NCBI GenBank assembly: GCA_003171255.1
Contig: PMYK01000009.1
Location: forward strand, 52,485 to 100,325
Direction of reading: 5' to 3'
Length of the DNA: 47,841 bases
From: Chloroflexota bacterium
Lineage (GTDB): Bacteria > Chloroflexota > Limnocylindria > Limnocylindrales > CSP1-4
Positions within the stretch are counted from its first letter, which is position 1, and every line of letters begins with the position of its first letter. Of the stretch, positions 16,827 through 25,578 are shown piece after piece. The notes under the pieces are model-generated. The model was not told the origin of the DNA, ran no database searches, and worked only from the letters and a program-made list of their open reading frames with translations. Position numbers and translations under genes: made by a program.

Positions 16827-18437
16827 ATGCGGGTGGTCTGCATCGCCGCCGAATGCGAGCCTTGGGCGAAGACTGGCGGCCTGGGCGACGTAGTCGACGC
16901 GCTGGCGCGAGCCGTGGGGGCGACTGGCACGGCCGGCCCTGAGACCGGCGCGGCCGCCGTGACCGGGACCCGAAGGCCGCGTGTGCCCCAGTCGCAGGTG
17001 TGGCTCGGCACGGGCGCAGTCATGGGCGTGGGCAAGGGCGAGGCCGAGCTGCCCGGGCACGTCGAGCCGCCCGTCGATGTCTTCCTGCCCAGGTACCGCG
17101 GCGTCGTCGTGCCCGATCGGGCCACGTCTCGGCCGCTCGCGGTGCCGGATCCGATGGCGGAAACCTGCACCACGGATGTGACCCTGGTCGAGTTCGAGGA
17201 TCGAGGCTACCGGGTCAGGCTCATCGACCACCCGCCCGCCTTCGATCGCGAGGGGTTCTACGGCGATGCGGACGGCGATTACCCCGACAACGGCTGGCGT
17301 TTTGGGCTGTTGTGTCGGGCCGCGATCGAGGCGCTGTTGACCGACGAGCGCCCGGTCGACGTTCTGCATCTCCACGACTGGCAGGCCATGCCCGCGGTCG
17401 TCCTCCGCGACTGCGCCTATCAGGCCTACCCGCTCATCTCGCGAGCCGCCGTCATGGTCACCATCCACAACCTCGCCTACCAGGGCTGGCTGACTCGCGA
17501 CCAGGCTGCGGACATGCTCTTTCCAGACGAACTGAAGCAGGCCCTCGAGCCCAAGTCCGTCGGCATGCTACTGCTGCGCGAAGGGATCGAGAGGGCCGAG
17601 CTGGTCAACACCGTGAGCCCCGGCTACGCGCAGGAGATCCTGCGGCCGGCCCTGGGCATTGGGCTCGATCGGGCGCTCTCGCTCCTGGGGCATCGATTCG
17701 GCGGCATCCTGAACGGCCTCGACATGGGCGTCTGGAACCCCGCCACCGACGCGGCCCTGCCGGAGCGCTACTCGCGCGTCGACACGACGGGCAAGGCAGT
17801 CTGCCGGGGGGCGCTGCTGTCCGAGCTAGGTTTCGATCCCGATGACGCCGGCCCGGTGCTCGGCATGATCGGCCGGCTCGATCCGCAGAAGGGCTTCGAC
17901 CTTCTGGCGCGAGCTGCCCCCGATCTGGTCGCCGACGGCGCACGGTTGGTTGTCCTGGGTTCGGGCGATCCGAAGCTAATACGCGCTCTGCGCGCCCTCG
18001 CAGATGAAGCCCCGGCGTCCGTCGCGGTCGTGGACGCCTTCGACCGGAACCTGGCGCGGCGCATCTACGCCGGCGCCGACCTTTACCTCATGCCCTCGCG
18101 GTTCGAGCCGTGCGGCCAGGGGCAGATGATTTCGATGCGATACGGCACGCCACCGATCGTGCACAGGACAGGCGGCCTCGCCGACACGGTCGTCGACGTG
18201 GACGAACATCCGACCGACGGGACGGGTTTCGTCCACAATGCCGAGACGGCGAAGTCGCTGATCGAGGCCTGCCGGCGCGCCGTCGACTGCTACCGCCGTG
18301 GCGGGCGGGAGTGGGTCGCGTTGCAGGACAGGGGCATGGCCGTCGACTGGTCGTGGGAAGCGGGCCCGGCCGAGCAGTACGCCGCCTCGTACAGGCGGGC
18401 CGTTTCACTCCGCCGCGAGAACCGACCTATCCCTTAG
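16827..18437 (+). CDS. glgA: Glycogen synthase (GT5), with an N-terminal insertion
   Basis: The enzyme transfers glucose from ADP- or UDP-glucose to a growing alpha-1,4-glucan. ATG 16827 has AGGAG six bases upstream. The N-terminal motif CIAAECEPWAKTGGLGDVV includes the nucleotide-sugar-binding K15-TGGLG. Further conserved parts are HLHDWQAMPAVVL, TIHNLAYQG, INTVSPGYAQEI-type VNTVSPGYAQEIL, IGRLDPQKGFDLL and the C-terminal PSRFEPCGQGQMISMRYGT. The protein has 536 residues, longer than the usual ~480. The extra length is mostly an unusual Gly/Pro/Val-rich stretch of about 50 residues (positions ~32-82) between the first helix and the VFLPRYRG strand. No glgC is present in the window, so the donor supply is encoded elsewhere. 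Confidence 0.93.
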   Translation: MRVVCIAAECEPWAKTGGLGDVVDALARAVGATGTAGPETGAAAVTGTRRPRVPQSQVWLGTGAVMGVGKGEAELPGHVEPPVDVFLPRYRGVVVPDRATSRPLAVPDPMAETCTTDVTLVEFEDRGYRVRLIDHPPAFDREGFYGDADGDYPDNGWRFGLLCRAAIEALLTDERPVDVLHLHDWQAMPAVVLRDCAYQAYPLISRAAVMVTIHNLAYQGWLTRDQAADMLFPDELKQALEPKSVGMLLLREGIERAELVNTVSPGYAQEILRPALGIGLDRALSLLGHRFGGILNGLDMGVWNPATDAALPERYSRVDTTGKAVCRGALLSELGFDPDDAGPVLGMIGRLDPQKGFDLLARAAPDLVADGARLVVLGSGDPKLIRALRALADEAPASVAVVDAFDRNLARRIYAGADLYLMPSRFEPCGQGQMISMRYGTPPIVHRTGGLADTVVDVDEHPTDGTGFVHNAETAKSLIEACRRAVDCYRRGGREWVALQDRGMAVDWSWEAGPAEQYAASYRRAVSLRRENRPIP

Positions 18438-18568
18438 GCTCATATCAACCGTGCCGGGCGCCCCTGCCGCCGGCGCCCAACGGCGCGTCGCCGTCTGACC
18501 GAGCGAGCGAGATGGCGTAAGGTGGGAGACCACGAGCCGGCACCCGTCAGAGGATCGTCACAGCCCAG

Positions 18569-19972
18569 ATGTCCATACCTCCATGCGACGTTCTCGTCGT
18601 GGGGACCGGCGCGGCCGGGCTGACTGCGGCGCTCATCGCGGCCGACCGCGGAGCGAGCGTGCTGATGCTGACCAAGGGCCACGCTCCAGATTCGAGCAGC
18701 TGGCACGCCCAGGGTGGGATCGCCGGGGCGATCGGCGATGACGACACGGCCGCACTCCACGCTGTCGACACGGAGCGGGCCGGCCGCGATCTCTGCCGGC
18801 CGAGCGCGGTCCGGATCCTCGTCGAAGAAGGCCCCGCCCGCGTCCGCGAGCTCATTACCCTCGGCGTGCCGTTCGATCCGGAGCTGAGCCTCGAGGGCGG
18901 CCACTCACGCCGGCGCGTGTCCAGCGTGGAGGGCGCCGCAACTGGCTGGGCGGTGACAAGCCTGCTCGGCCGACGCGCCCTGAGGTCCGAGCGAATCGCC
19001 ACGATCGAAGCCACGGCCGTGCTGTCGCTGCTGGTCGTTGACGGCCGGTGCATCGGCGTGCTCACGCCGGAAGGCCCCGTGACGGCCAGGGCTACGATCC
19101 TGGCGATGGGCGGGGCGGCGGCTCTGTGGGCCCGCACCACGAACCCCGCCGGCCAGATCGGCGACGCCGTGGCGATCGCGGTCACGGCCGGTGCGGCAGT
19201 CGCCGACATGGAGTTCATGCAGTTCCACCCGACCGTGCTCGAGGGCTCGCGGCTGCTGCTGACCGAGGCGCTTCGGGGTGAGGGCGCGACGCTGCTCGAC
19301 AGCTCCGGCGAGAGGTTCGTCGATGAGCTGGCACCGCGCGACGAGGTCGCCCGGGCACTCGTCCGGAAGGGCCGGGCCTTCCTGGATCTCCGATCGATCG
19401 ACCGCTCGCGCTTCCCCGGCCTGATGGCCGAGATCGAGAAGTCCGGCTTCGATCCGGCGGTCCAGCCGATCCCGGTCTCGCCGGCCGCGCACTACACGAT
19501 CGGCGGCATCGTGACCGACCTGCACGGCCGGACCGATATCGGCGGGCTATACGCGGCGGGGGAGTGTGCCGCCACCGGAGTCCACGGCGCCAACCGCCTC
19601 GCGTCCAACTCGCTCCTGGAGTGCCTGGTGTTCGGACGGCGCGCCGCGCTGGCTGCGCTCGACGAGCCGCCGCTCCCCGCGAGCCTGAGGGACGTGGTGC
19701 CGGAAGAGCCTGCGCCGCCCGAGCGCATCGCGCCGGAATCGCTTCGCGAACAGGTTTGGTGCGATGCCGGAGTGGTGCGCGACCCCGCGGACCTGACGGA
19801 GCTGGCCGCCAGCCCGGACCCCGTAGCATCGCTCGTGGCCAGGTTTGCCCTCGCCCGTGCCGAGAGCCGCGGCGTCCACTACCGCATCGATGCGCCCGTC
19901 CCCGACCCGGCCTTCGAAGGGCATTTCGTCCTGCGACCCGGCCGTGGTCTCGCTTTGGAGCACTGGACTTGA
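18569..19972 (+). CDS. nadB: L-aspartate oxidase
   Basis: The FAD enzyme oxidises L-aspartate to iminoaspartate, the first step of de novo NAD synthesis. Residues 8-22 hold the dinucleotide-binding GTGAAGLTAAL, then SSSWHAQGGIAGAIG (substrate and FAD loop), EFMQFHPTVL, LLTEALRGEGA, the HYTIGGIVTDLHGRT segment and GLYAAGECAATGVHGANRL, all characteristic of NadB rather than succinate dehydrogenase. At 467 residues it is shorter than E. coli NadB (540), because the C-terminal helical domain is reduced; this is common in related lineages. Its stop codon overlaps the TTG start of nadC (TTGA), so translation is coupled. Confidence 0.94.
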   Translation: MSIPPCDVLVVGTGAAGLTAALIAADRGASVLMLTKGHAPDSSSWHAQGGIAGAIGDDDTAALHAVDTERAGRDLCRPSAVRILVEEGPARVRELITLGVPFDPELSLEGGHSRRRVSSVEGAATGWAVTSLLGRRALRSERIATIEATAVLSLLVVDGRCIGVLTPEGPVTARATILAMGGAAALWARTTNPAGQIGDAVAIAVTAGAAVADMEFMQFHPTVLEGSRLLLTEALRGEGATLLDSSGERFVDELAPRDEVARALVRKGRAFLDLRSIDRSRFPGLMAEIEKSGFDPAVQPIPVSPAAHYTIGGIVTDLHGRTDIGGLYAAGECAATGVHGANRLASNSLLECLVFGRRAALAALDEPPLPASLRDVVPEEPAPPERIAPESLREQVWCDAGVVRDPADLTELAASPDPVASLVARFALARAESRGVHYRIDAPVPDPAFEGHFVLRPGRGLALEHWT

Positions 19973-20904
19973 CCGCCACCGAAATCAAGGCAACCTCGGC
20001 TCAGGCCGACGACCAAGCCCCGACCGGCGCCGACGACCAAGCCCCGGCCGCGCGCCGTCAGATCCGCCCGCCCGACCCCCAAGCACTGGCCCGCGTCGTC
20101 GCCTCGGCCCTGGCCGAGGACCTCGTTCTGGGCGACCCCACCACCGACGGCCTGTTCGGGCCCGAGGCCACGGCCACGATGTCGCTCCTGGTCAAGGAGC
20201 CGGGCGTCGTCTGCGGTCTGCCCGTCGTCGCCGCCGTCTTCTCCGCCCTGAGCCCCGATGTTGTCGTGGCGCCGACCGTGGCCGACGGCGACCGCATCAC
20301 CGAGGTCCCCAGCGAGATCGCCCGCATCACCGGCCCCGCCCGGGCCATCCTGTCGGGCGAGCGGACGGCTCTCAATCTGCTGGGCCGGCTGTGCGGTATC
20401 GCGACCTTGACGTCGCGGTGCGTCGCCGAGCTGGACGGGACCGGGGCCACGCTCCTCGACACCCGCAAGACCACCGCCGGCCTGCGCGACCTGGAGAAGT
20501 ACGCGGTCCGCTGCGGCGGCGGCACGAACCATCGCCTCAACCTGGGCGAGGCGTTGCTCGTCAAGGACAACCACCTGCGGCTGGCCGGCGGCATCGCGAC
20601 CGCGGTGGCCCTGCTCCGCCACTCGGCTCCGCGGCTGCGCCTGGAGGTCGAGGCAGAGACGCTCGATGACGTCAAGGTCGCCCTCGACGCCGGTGTCAAC
20701 CGGATCCTGCTCGACAACATGAGCCTCGATGAGATGCGCGCGGCCACCGCCCTGGTCGGCGGTCATGTCGAGACCGAAGCTTCGGGCGGGATCACGCTGG
20801 CCAACCTGCGCGCGGTCGGTGAGACGGGCGTCGACTTCGTCTCGCTCGGGGCGCTGACGCACTCCGCGCGGGCGCTCGACGTCTCGCTCGAGGTCGCCGA
20901 GTGA
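19969..20904 (+). CDS. nadC: Nicotinate-nucleotide pyrophosphorylase (quinolinate phosphoribosyltransferase)
   Basis: The enzyme converts quinolinate and PRPP to nicotinate mononucleotide. I choose TTG 19969, which overlaps the nadB stop as TTGA and gives 311 residues; earlier in-frame starts lie deep inside nadB. Family motifs are LAEDLVLGDPTTDGLF, SGERTALNLLGRLCGIAT, LLDTRKTTAGLRDLEKYAV, the RCGGGTNHRLNLGEALLVKD lysine/histidine site, EVEAETLDDVKVALDAG and EASGGITLANL. The N-terminal ~35 residues are a non-conserved extension with a duplicated DDQAP unit (bases ~20008-20046). It is followed by nadA with a GTGA overlap. Confidence 0.93.
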   Translation: MTATEIKATSAQADDQAPTGADDQAPAARRQIRPPDPQALARVVASALAEDLVLGDPTTDGLFGPEATATMSLLVKEPGVVCGLPVVAAVFSALSPDVVVAPTVADGDRITEVPSEIARITGPARAILSGERTALNLLGRLCGIATLTSRCVAELDGTGATLLDTRKTTAGLRDLEKYAVRCGGGTNHRLNLGEALLVKDNHLRLAGGIATAVALLRHSAPRLRLEVEAETLDDVKVALDAGVNRILLDNMSLDEMRAATALVGGHVETEASGGITLANLRAVGETGVDFVSLGALTHSARALDVSLEVAE

Positions 20905-21917
20905 CACTGGACGGCTCGACTCCCGCCGCCCCGATGCCCCTGACCGCCTTCGGTCCGGGCTCCGTGGTCGTTCCGCCGCCGGGCGATCCGGCCACATTCC
21001 CGGCCCTCCAGGCGGAGATTCGCGAACTTGCCCGCGAGCACAACGCCGTGGTCCTGGCGCACAGCTACGAGCGGCCCGAGATCCAGGACGTGGCCGACCA
21101 CGTCGGCGACTCGCTCCGCCTGTCGCGGATCGCTGCGTCCGCGCCGGAGTCGACGATCGTGTTCTGTGGCGTCTCGTTCATGGCCGAGACGGCGAAGATC
21201 CTCTCGCCCGACAAGCGCGTCCTGCTGCCGGACTTGGCCGCCGGATGTTCGCTCGCCGACTCGATCACCGTCGAGCAGCTGCGCAGCTGGAAGGCCGAAC
21301 ATCGCGGCGCAGTCGTGGTCTCGTACGTGAACACCAGCGCCGCGGTCAAGGCGGAGAGCGACTACTGCTGCACTTCGAGCAACGCCCGGGCGGTAATCGA
21401 CGCCATCCCTGCAGACCGCCGGATCCTGTTTCTGCCGGACATGTTCCTGGGCCTGTGGCTGCAGCGAGTGACCGGCCGCAAGCTCACGATCTGGCTGGGC
21501 GAGTGCCACGTCCACGCCGGCATTCGACCATCCGACGTGGCGGAGTGGCATCGCCGCGAGCCGAATGCCGAGCTGCTCATCCATCCCGAATGCGGCTGTA
21601 CGAGCCAGGTCATCGAGATCGCCGGCGACGAGGCTCACATCCTCTCGACAGAGGGCATGGTCACCTACGCCGAGCGCTCGTCGGCCGACACGTTCCTGGT
21701 CGCGACCGAGGTCGGCATCCTGCACCGCCTCGAGCAGAAGGCGCCGGGCAAACGCTTCGTGCCGGTCAATCGCGAAGCGGTCTGCCAGTACATGAAGCTG
21801 ACCACGCTCGAGAAGCTCCGTGACGCGCTGCGCCTGGGCGTCCACGAGATCGACGTACCGGCAGAGGTCGCAGCGAGGGCGCGCGTCGCCCTGGAGCGCA
21901 TGATCGCGATCGCCTGA
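20901..21917 (+). CDS. nadA: Quinolinate synthase, 4Fe-4S enzyme
   Basis: The enzyme condenses iminoaspartate with dihydroxyacetone phosphate to quinolinate. GTG 20901 overlaps the nadC stop as GTGA. The 338 residues contain AHSYERPEIQDVADHVGDSL, FCGVSFMAETAKIL (C89), GECHVHAGI (C202) and CQYMKL (C295), the three likely cluster ligands. Their spacing of 113 and 93 fits the longer B. subtilis-like arrangement rather than the 87-residue spacing of E. coli. Additional cysteines are YCCTSSNA (156-157) and ECGC (231, 233). Gene order nadB-nadC-nadA with overlapping stops and starts indicates one translationally coupled operon. Confidence 0.95.
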   Translation: MTLDGSTPAAPMPLTAFGPGSVVVPPPGDPATFPALQAEIRELAREHNAVVLAHSYERPEIQDVADHVGDSLRLSRIAASAPESTIVFCGVSFMAETAKILSPDKRVLLPDLAAGCSLADSITVEQLRSWKAEHRGAVVVSYVNTSAAVKAESDYCCTSSNARAVIDAIPADRRILFLPDMFLGLWLQRVTGRKLTIWLGECHVHAGIRPSDVAEWHRREPNAELLIHPECGCTSQVIEIAGDEAHILSTEGMVTYAERSSADTFLVATEVGILHRLEQKAPGKRFVPVNREAVCQYMKLTTLEKLRDALRLGVHEIDVPAEVAARARVALERMIAIA

Positions 21918-22280
21918 CCCCTTCTGGATGCGGGTCCCGATAGCGACGCTCGCGCAGTCGCATCTGCTCACCCCGCGAGCATTCTCGACCGATTCGATCC
22001 GCACGAGGCCTCGATTCTCGCCGGGTGAGCACATCCGACCATCGGGAGTGATCGGCCACCTCCGGAACGTCGCATCTGCCCAACTGGACGCACAAACGTG
22101 ACCTGACAGCCGCCATTTGGTCGGCATTGGATGCCGATCCGAGCAGAAAGGACGGGTTACGACGCCCGCAAGCGGTCGCCCGGTCGTGTGTGCTCACCCC
22201 ATGAGCAGCGCGGTCGGCGAGGTCCAGCGTCGATCCGCCGGCCCGCAGTTCGCGCGCGAGCCCTTATCCTGGGCGGCCGA
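21918..22280. other. Intergenic region with repeated GCTCACCCC motif
   Basis: This 363-bp region lies between the convergent nadA and deaminase genes. It contains two similar short hairpin-forming motifs, GCTCACCCCGCGAGC (near 21967) and GCTCACCCCATGAGC (near 22193), and an inverted GGGTGAGCAC near 22022. No coding frame is convincing. The last 17 bases belong to a tandem duplication annotated separately. Confidence 0.5.
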
Positions 22281-22297
22281 TTATCCTGGGCGGCCGA
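22264..22297. repeat. 17-bp perfect tandem duplication at the deaminase stop codon
   Basis: TTATCCTGGGCGGCCGA occurs twice head to tail (22264-22280 and 22281-22297). On the minus strand the inner copy encodes the last residues and TAA stop of the deaminase; the outer copy lies just beyond it. It looks like a replication-slippage duplication. Confidence 0.85.
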
Positions 22298-22859
22298 TGT
22301 CGAGCTGGACCGCCGGAAGCTGCTCGACCTGCGCCAGTCGGGCGAATAGATTGCCCTTCGATCGGTAGTGGTCGACCAGGCGCCCGTACTCCGACGCGAC
22401 CCAGGCATAGTCCGGGTGGCCGGCCTGCCACTCGCGACTGAACACGACGCCGCGCAGCCTGACCTGCATCAGCTCCTTGAGGCAGTTGAAGCAGGGCTGG
22501 AGCGTCGTATAGAGGATTGCGCCGTCGATCGCCGTGCCAAAGCGCGCGGCCGTGGCCATGGCGTTCTGCTCCGCGTGCACGCACAAGCAGATGTCGTAGA
22601 GCTTGCCCGACAGGCTCGCGTCAGGTTGCTCGACGCGTAGTGCGCAGCGGCGGCAGCCGCGCTCGGTCTCGGTGCAGTTGGGGTAGCCAGCCGGAGTGCC
22701 GTTGTAGCCACTTCCGAGGACGCGGTCGTCGCGGACGATGACCGCCCCCACGTGCGAGCCCAGGCACTTCGCGCCCGACTCGACCACCAGCGCCAGACGC
22801 ATGTAGAAGTCGTTGCGTTGCCAGCTGGCATCGGAAAGTTCGATGACGTCCTGGGCCAT
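22281..22859 (-). CDS. Deoxycytidylate (dCMP) deaminase family protein
   Basis: The expected reaction is Zn-dependent deamination of dCMP to dUMP, supplying dTMP synthesis. The 192 residues include the start region WQRNDFYMRLALVVE, GAVIVRDDRVLGSGYNGTP, the zinc/catalytic CVHAEQNA (His and Glu) and LQPCFNCLKE (two zinc Cys). A second cysteine group (NCTETERGCRRCALR) lies between them, as in ComEB/dCMP deaminases that carry an extra zinc site. The C-terminal VVFSREWQAGHPDYA... segment also matches this family. Substrate could be dCMP or a related cytidine nucleotide. Confidence 0.9.
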   Translation of the reverse strand: MAQDVIELSDASWQRNDFYMRLALVVESGAKCLGSHVGAVIVRDDRVLGSGYNGTPAGYPNCTETERGCRRCALRVEQPDASLSGKLYDICLCVHAEQNAMATAARFGTAIDGAILYTTLQPCFNCLKELMQVRLRGVVFSREWQAGHPDYAWVASEYGRLVDHYRSKGNLFARLAQVEQLPAVQLDIGRPG

Positions 22860-23007
22860 CGGATCCCTCGCTCGTCTCGCGCCGGCAGCTCCTGTCGGCT
22901 GGTCGGACGCCGTGACGGTACACGAGCCGCGGCCCGCCTGCGCGGCGGGGGGCGCATTCCCGCCCGGAAGGGTAGTGGCCCGCTTCGATGGCGTGGTTGC
23001 ATCGGCG

Positions 23008-23034
23008 TTGCATCTGCGACGAGCGGGCTACAAT
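23008..23034 (+). promoter_or_regulatory. Candidate promoter of the ABM-like gene
   Basis: TTGCAT (23008-23013) and TACAAT (23029-23034) are separated by only 15 bases, shorter than the preferred 17. Another TTGCAT lies at 22997-23002. The -10 box is good and lies 48 bases before the start codon. Confidence 0.4.
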
Positions 23035-23082
23035 CCAGGCACTCAGACGACCGCTGGGTGTCCGGGGGGACAACAAAGCAAG

Positions 23083-23724
23083 ATGATCGTTCACCTCCTC
23101 GAGTTCCGGGTAGTGCCAGGCCACGAAGCTGAAGTGGCGGGCTACCTTAGCCACGAGGTCCAGGCAGCATCCGCTTCGGATGGGCTGATCTCTCGTTTCG
23201 TGGGACGCCGCTTGAGTGCCCAGGGACGGGAGCATGTGGCGGCCACGACATGGCGCAACGAAGCCTCCCTCGCCCGCGGCACGGGCCCTGAAGGACTTCC
23301 GGCTTACCTGGGTGGCGCGTCTTCGATGCTTGGCGACAAGGCAGCCAGCACGTATCGTGTGGTAGCCTCGACCGGACTCGGCAGCGAGGGAGCACGGGTT
23401 CTGCGACTCTACAGGACATCGATCGCCGCCGATTCGGTTGGGCTCTGGAAGAGGCGGACTCTCGAATCCGTCAGCCAGCTCGTCTCGATAGAGGGCTTGC
23501 TGACAGCGGTGGCCGGAGTCGACATCGGCGGAGACCAGTCGGCCGAACATGCCGGCGAAGCCTGCGTCGTGGTCATGACGGCCTGGACCGAATGGAATCG
23601 GCTGCTGGTTGCCACGGGAGGCCGTCTCAACGAGGCGATATTGGACACCGACCTTGTGGACATCGAGGGGCCGGCTACCACCGACCATTTCGAGCTCCTC
23701 AAGGAGGACCCTCGACCTGGGTAG
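23083..23724 (+). CDS. Antibiotic-biosynthesis-monooxygenase-like protein with two ABM-type halves
   Basis: From ATG 23083 the protein has 213 residues. The N-terminal half begins MIVHLLEFRVVPGHEAEVAGYL with ISRFVGRRL and AATTWRNEASLARG, the pattern of a dimeric alpha/beta ABM barrel (one beta strand, helix, then 'W.d..a' strand). The second half (VLRLYRTSIAADSVGLW ... VVMTAWTEWNRLLVATGG) repeats the layout, suggesting an internal duplication that makes a pseudo-dimer. Function of such proteins ranges from small-molecule oxidation to heme handling; nothing here fixes the substrate. Earlier in-frame starts (22813) were rejected because they overlap the divergent deaminase gene. Confidence 0.55.
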   Translation: MIVHLLEFRVVPGHEAEVAGYLSHEVQAASASDGLISRFVGRRLSAQGREHVAATTWRNEASLARGTGPEGLPAYLGGASSMLGDKAASTYRVVASTGLGSEGARVLRLYRTSIAADSVGLWKRRTLESVSQLVSIEGLLTAVAGVDIGGDQSAEHAGEACVVVMTAWTEWNRLLVATGGRLNEAILDTDLVDIEGPATTDHFELLKEDPRPG

Positions 23725-23835
23725 AGGTCGCGATGGGAGCGTCCAGACGATGCGGGGTACGAATCCGATCCTGAATGGTCCCGCCATTCGGACCTGCACG
23801 GGTCATATTCCGTCCGATAGGCTGCGCACCCTAGG

Positions 23836-25578
23836 ATGCCTGCCATGACTTTGGCCACCCCATCCCACGCCGATATTCGGGGCCGCCGGTCTCTCCGGAT
23901 GGCTCTTGTTATCTCGGCATCTGCCCCCGCGATCCTGCTTGCTGCGAGTGCGCTGGCATCGCTGGCCTACTTCTTCGCGTTCCTTCGGCCGGCCGCCGAC
24001 TGGCTGGAAGGCATTCTTCCGCTCGATCCGGCCGACGCGAATCCCGCGGTCGCGATCCTTGCCGCCGTCGGCTTCGCGGCCCTGACCGTCGGGCTCCTGC
24101 GCAGCAAGTCGGTCGCGTGGTGGCTCACCATTGCCACGCTTTCGGTCTCGCTGCTGGCCGAGGCACGGGTGTTCTCCCACCCACTCGTCATCATCATGGT
24201 CGGCGGCATGCTGGCGATTCTGCTGGCCGACCGACGCCGCTACTTCGTCGAGACCGACATCGGTTGGCGCCGGATCATCGTCGCTCTCGTCGTCGTGGGC
24301 GGCCTGGTCGTGGGCCTCGAAACGTCTCTGATCATCGCCACGACCGGGGACTGGCCGCGACCTCTGGCGGCCGTGAGCGACATCACCGCCGCCATCGGCA
24401 ATGCCCTCGGCCTGAGCGACGCCACTGCCAACGGAGTCCTCCATCAGACGAGCGTCGACGCGATCCTGGGCTTCCTGCTCGTGGCTGCGCGCCTGCCGAT
24501 CGTCCTTGCCGCTGTCGGCGTGCTCAGCCGCGTATCTGAGCCGCCGGCTGATCCCACTACCCGAGCTCGCGCTCGGGCGATTGCGGAGCGCTACGGCTGC
24601 GGCGCGCTCCTACCCTTCCAGCTGGGCGAGGACAAGCTCGTGTTCTCGCCGGCCGATGCCGACGGGCTGGTCGTGTACGGACTCGCTGGGCGGACAGCCG
24701 TTGTGCTGGGCGACCTGATCGGTCCAGTCGAATCCGCGCCCAAGGTCTTCGGAGATTTCCTGGCCAACTGCCGCAAGCGCGACCGCGTTCCGATCGTCTA
24801 CCAGGCCAGTTCGGCCGGGCGCGCGATGCTGATCGGAGCCGGCTTCCGGCTGTTCAAGGTGGGCGAGGAGGCCCTGATCGACCTCTCGACCTTCGACACC
24901 ACCGGCCCGAGGAGAGCGAACCTGCGCCACACGATCACCCGCTGCCGAAAGGACGGAGTGGAGTTCCGCTGGTATGCCCACGGGATCCCGGCCGAAGAGT
25001 CGGCCCTGCTCGACGACCTTGAATCGATCGACAAGATCTGGCGCAAGAAGGCCGGGCCCCAGATGACCTTTACTATCAGCCACTTCGATCGGGCCACCCT
25101 GAACGGGCAGCCTATCTCGGTGGCGGTGACCACCACGGGTCGAGCCCTGGCCTACACCACCTTCCGCCAGACCGGCGTCGATGGCGGCTGGGTTCTGGAT
25201 CTCATGCGCCGCGCGTCGGACGGGTCGCCGGGAGCCGTCGAGGCCTGCATCGCCGAAGCCGCCGTCGCATTCCGCGCCTCCGGCGCGAGGACGCTGTCGC
25301 TCGGGCTGGCGCCGCTTGCCGGCCTCGATCCGTCGAGCCCGGCGTTCGAGGAGCGGCTGCTCGCCACCGCCGGTCGGCTGGTTCGTCCGTGGTATGACGT
25401 CAGCGGCCTGTCGCGCTTCAAGAACAAGTTCGATCCGTACTGGATCCCGCGTTTCGGGGCCATTCGCCGCCGCCGAGACTTGATCGGTTTCGTGATCGGG
25501 CTGTTGCGAATTCATCTCGCCGGCGCATTCCATCTCCCAGGACGCCGTCACGCATCGAGGCAGGTCGCCGCCGCATGA
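23836..25578 (+). CDS. MprF-like aminoacyl-phospholipid synthetase domain protein
   Basis: This 580-residue protein has ~6 transmembrane helices (residues ~20-240), fewer than full-length MprF flippases, then a cytosolic domain matching the LPG-synthetase C-terminal fold (DUF2156). Key segments are RYGCGALLPFQLGEDK, VVLGDLIGPVE, LIGAGFRLFKVGEEALIDL, RRANLRHTITRCRKDGVEF and VLDLMRRASDGSPGAVEACI, ending with FKNKFDPYWIPRF. Expected role: transfer of an amino acid from aminoacyl-tRNA to a membrane lipid. ATG 23836 or 23845 may be the start. Its stop overlaps the start of the esterase gene (ATGA). Confidence 0.85.
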   Translation: MPAMTLATPSHADIRGRRSLRMALVISASAPAILLAASALASLAYFFAFLRPAADWLEGILPLDPADANPAVAILAAVGFAALTVGLLRSKSVAWWLTIATLSVSLLAEARVFSHPLVIIMVGGMLAILLADRRRYFVETDIGWRRIIVALVVVGGLVVGLETSLIIATTGDWPRPLAAVSDITAAIGNALGLSDATANGVLHQTSVDAILGFLLVAARLPIVLAAVGVLSRVSEPPADPTTRARARAIAERYGCGALLPFQLGEDKLVFSPADADGLVVYGLAGRTAVVLGDLIGPVESAPKVFGDFLANCRKRDRVPIVYQASSAGRAMLIGAGFRLFKVGEEALIDLSTFDTTGPRRANLRHTITRCRKDGVEFRWYAHGIPAEESALLDDLESIDKIWRKKAGPQMTFTISHFDRATLNGQPISVAVTTTGRALAYTTFRQTGVDGGWVLDLMRRASDGSPGAVEACIAEAAVAFRASGARTLSLGLAPLAGLDPSSPAFEERLLATAGRLVRPWYDVSGLSRFKNKFDPYWIPRFGAIRRRRDLIGFVIGLLRIHLAGAFHLPGRRHASRQVAAA

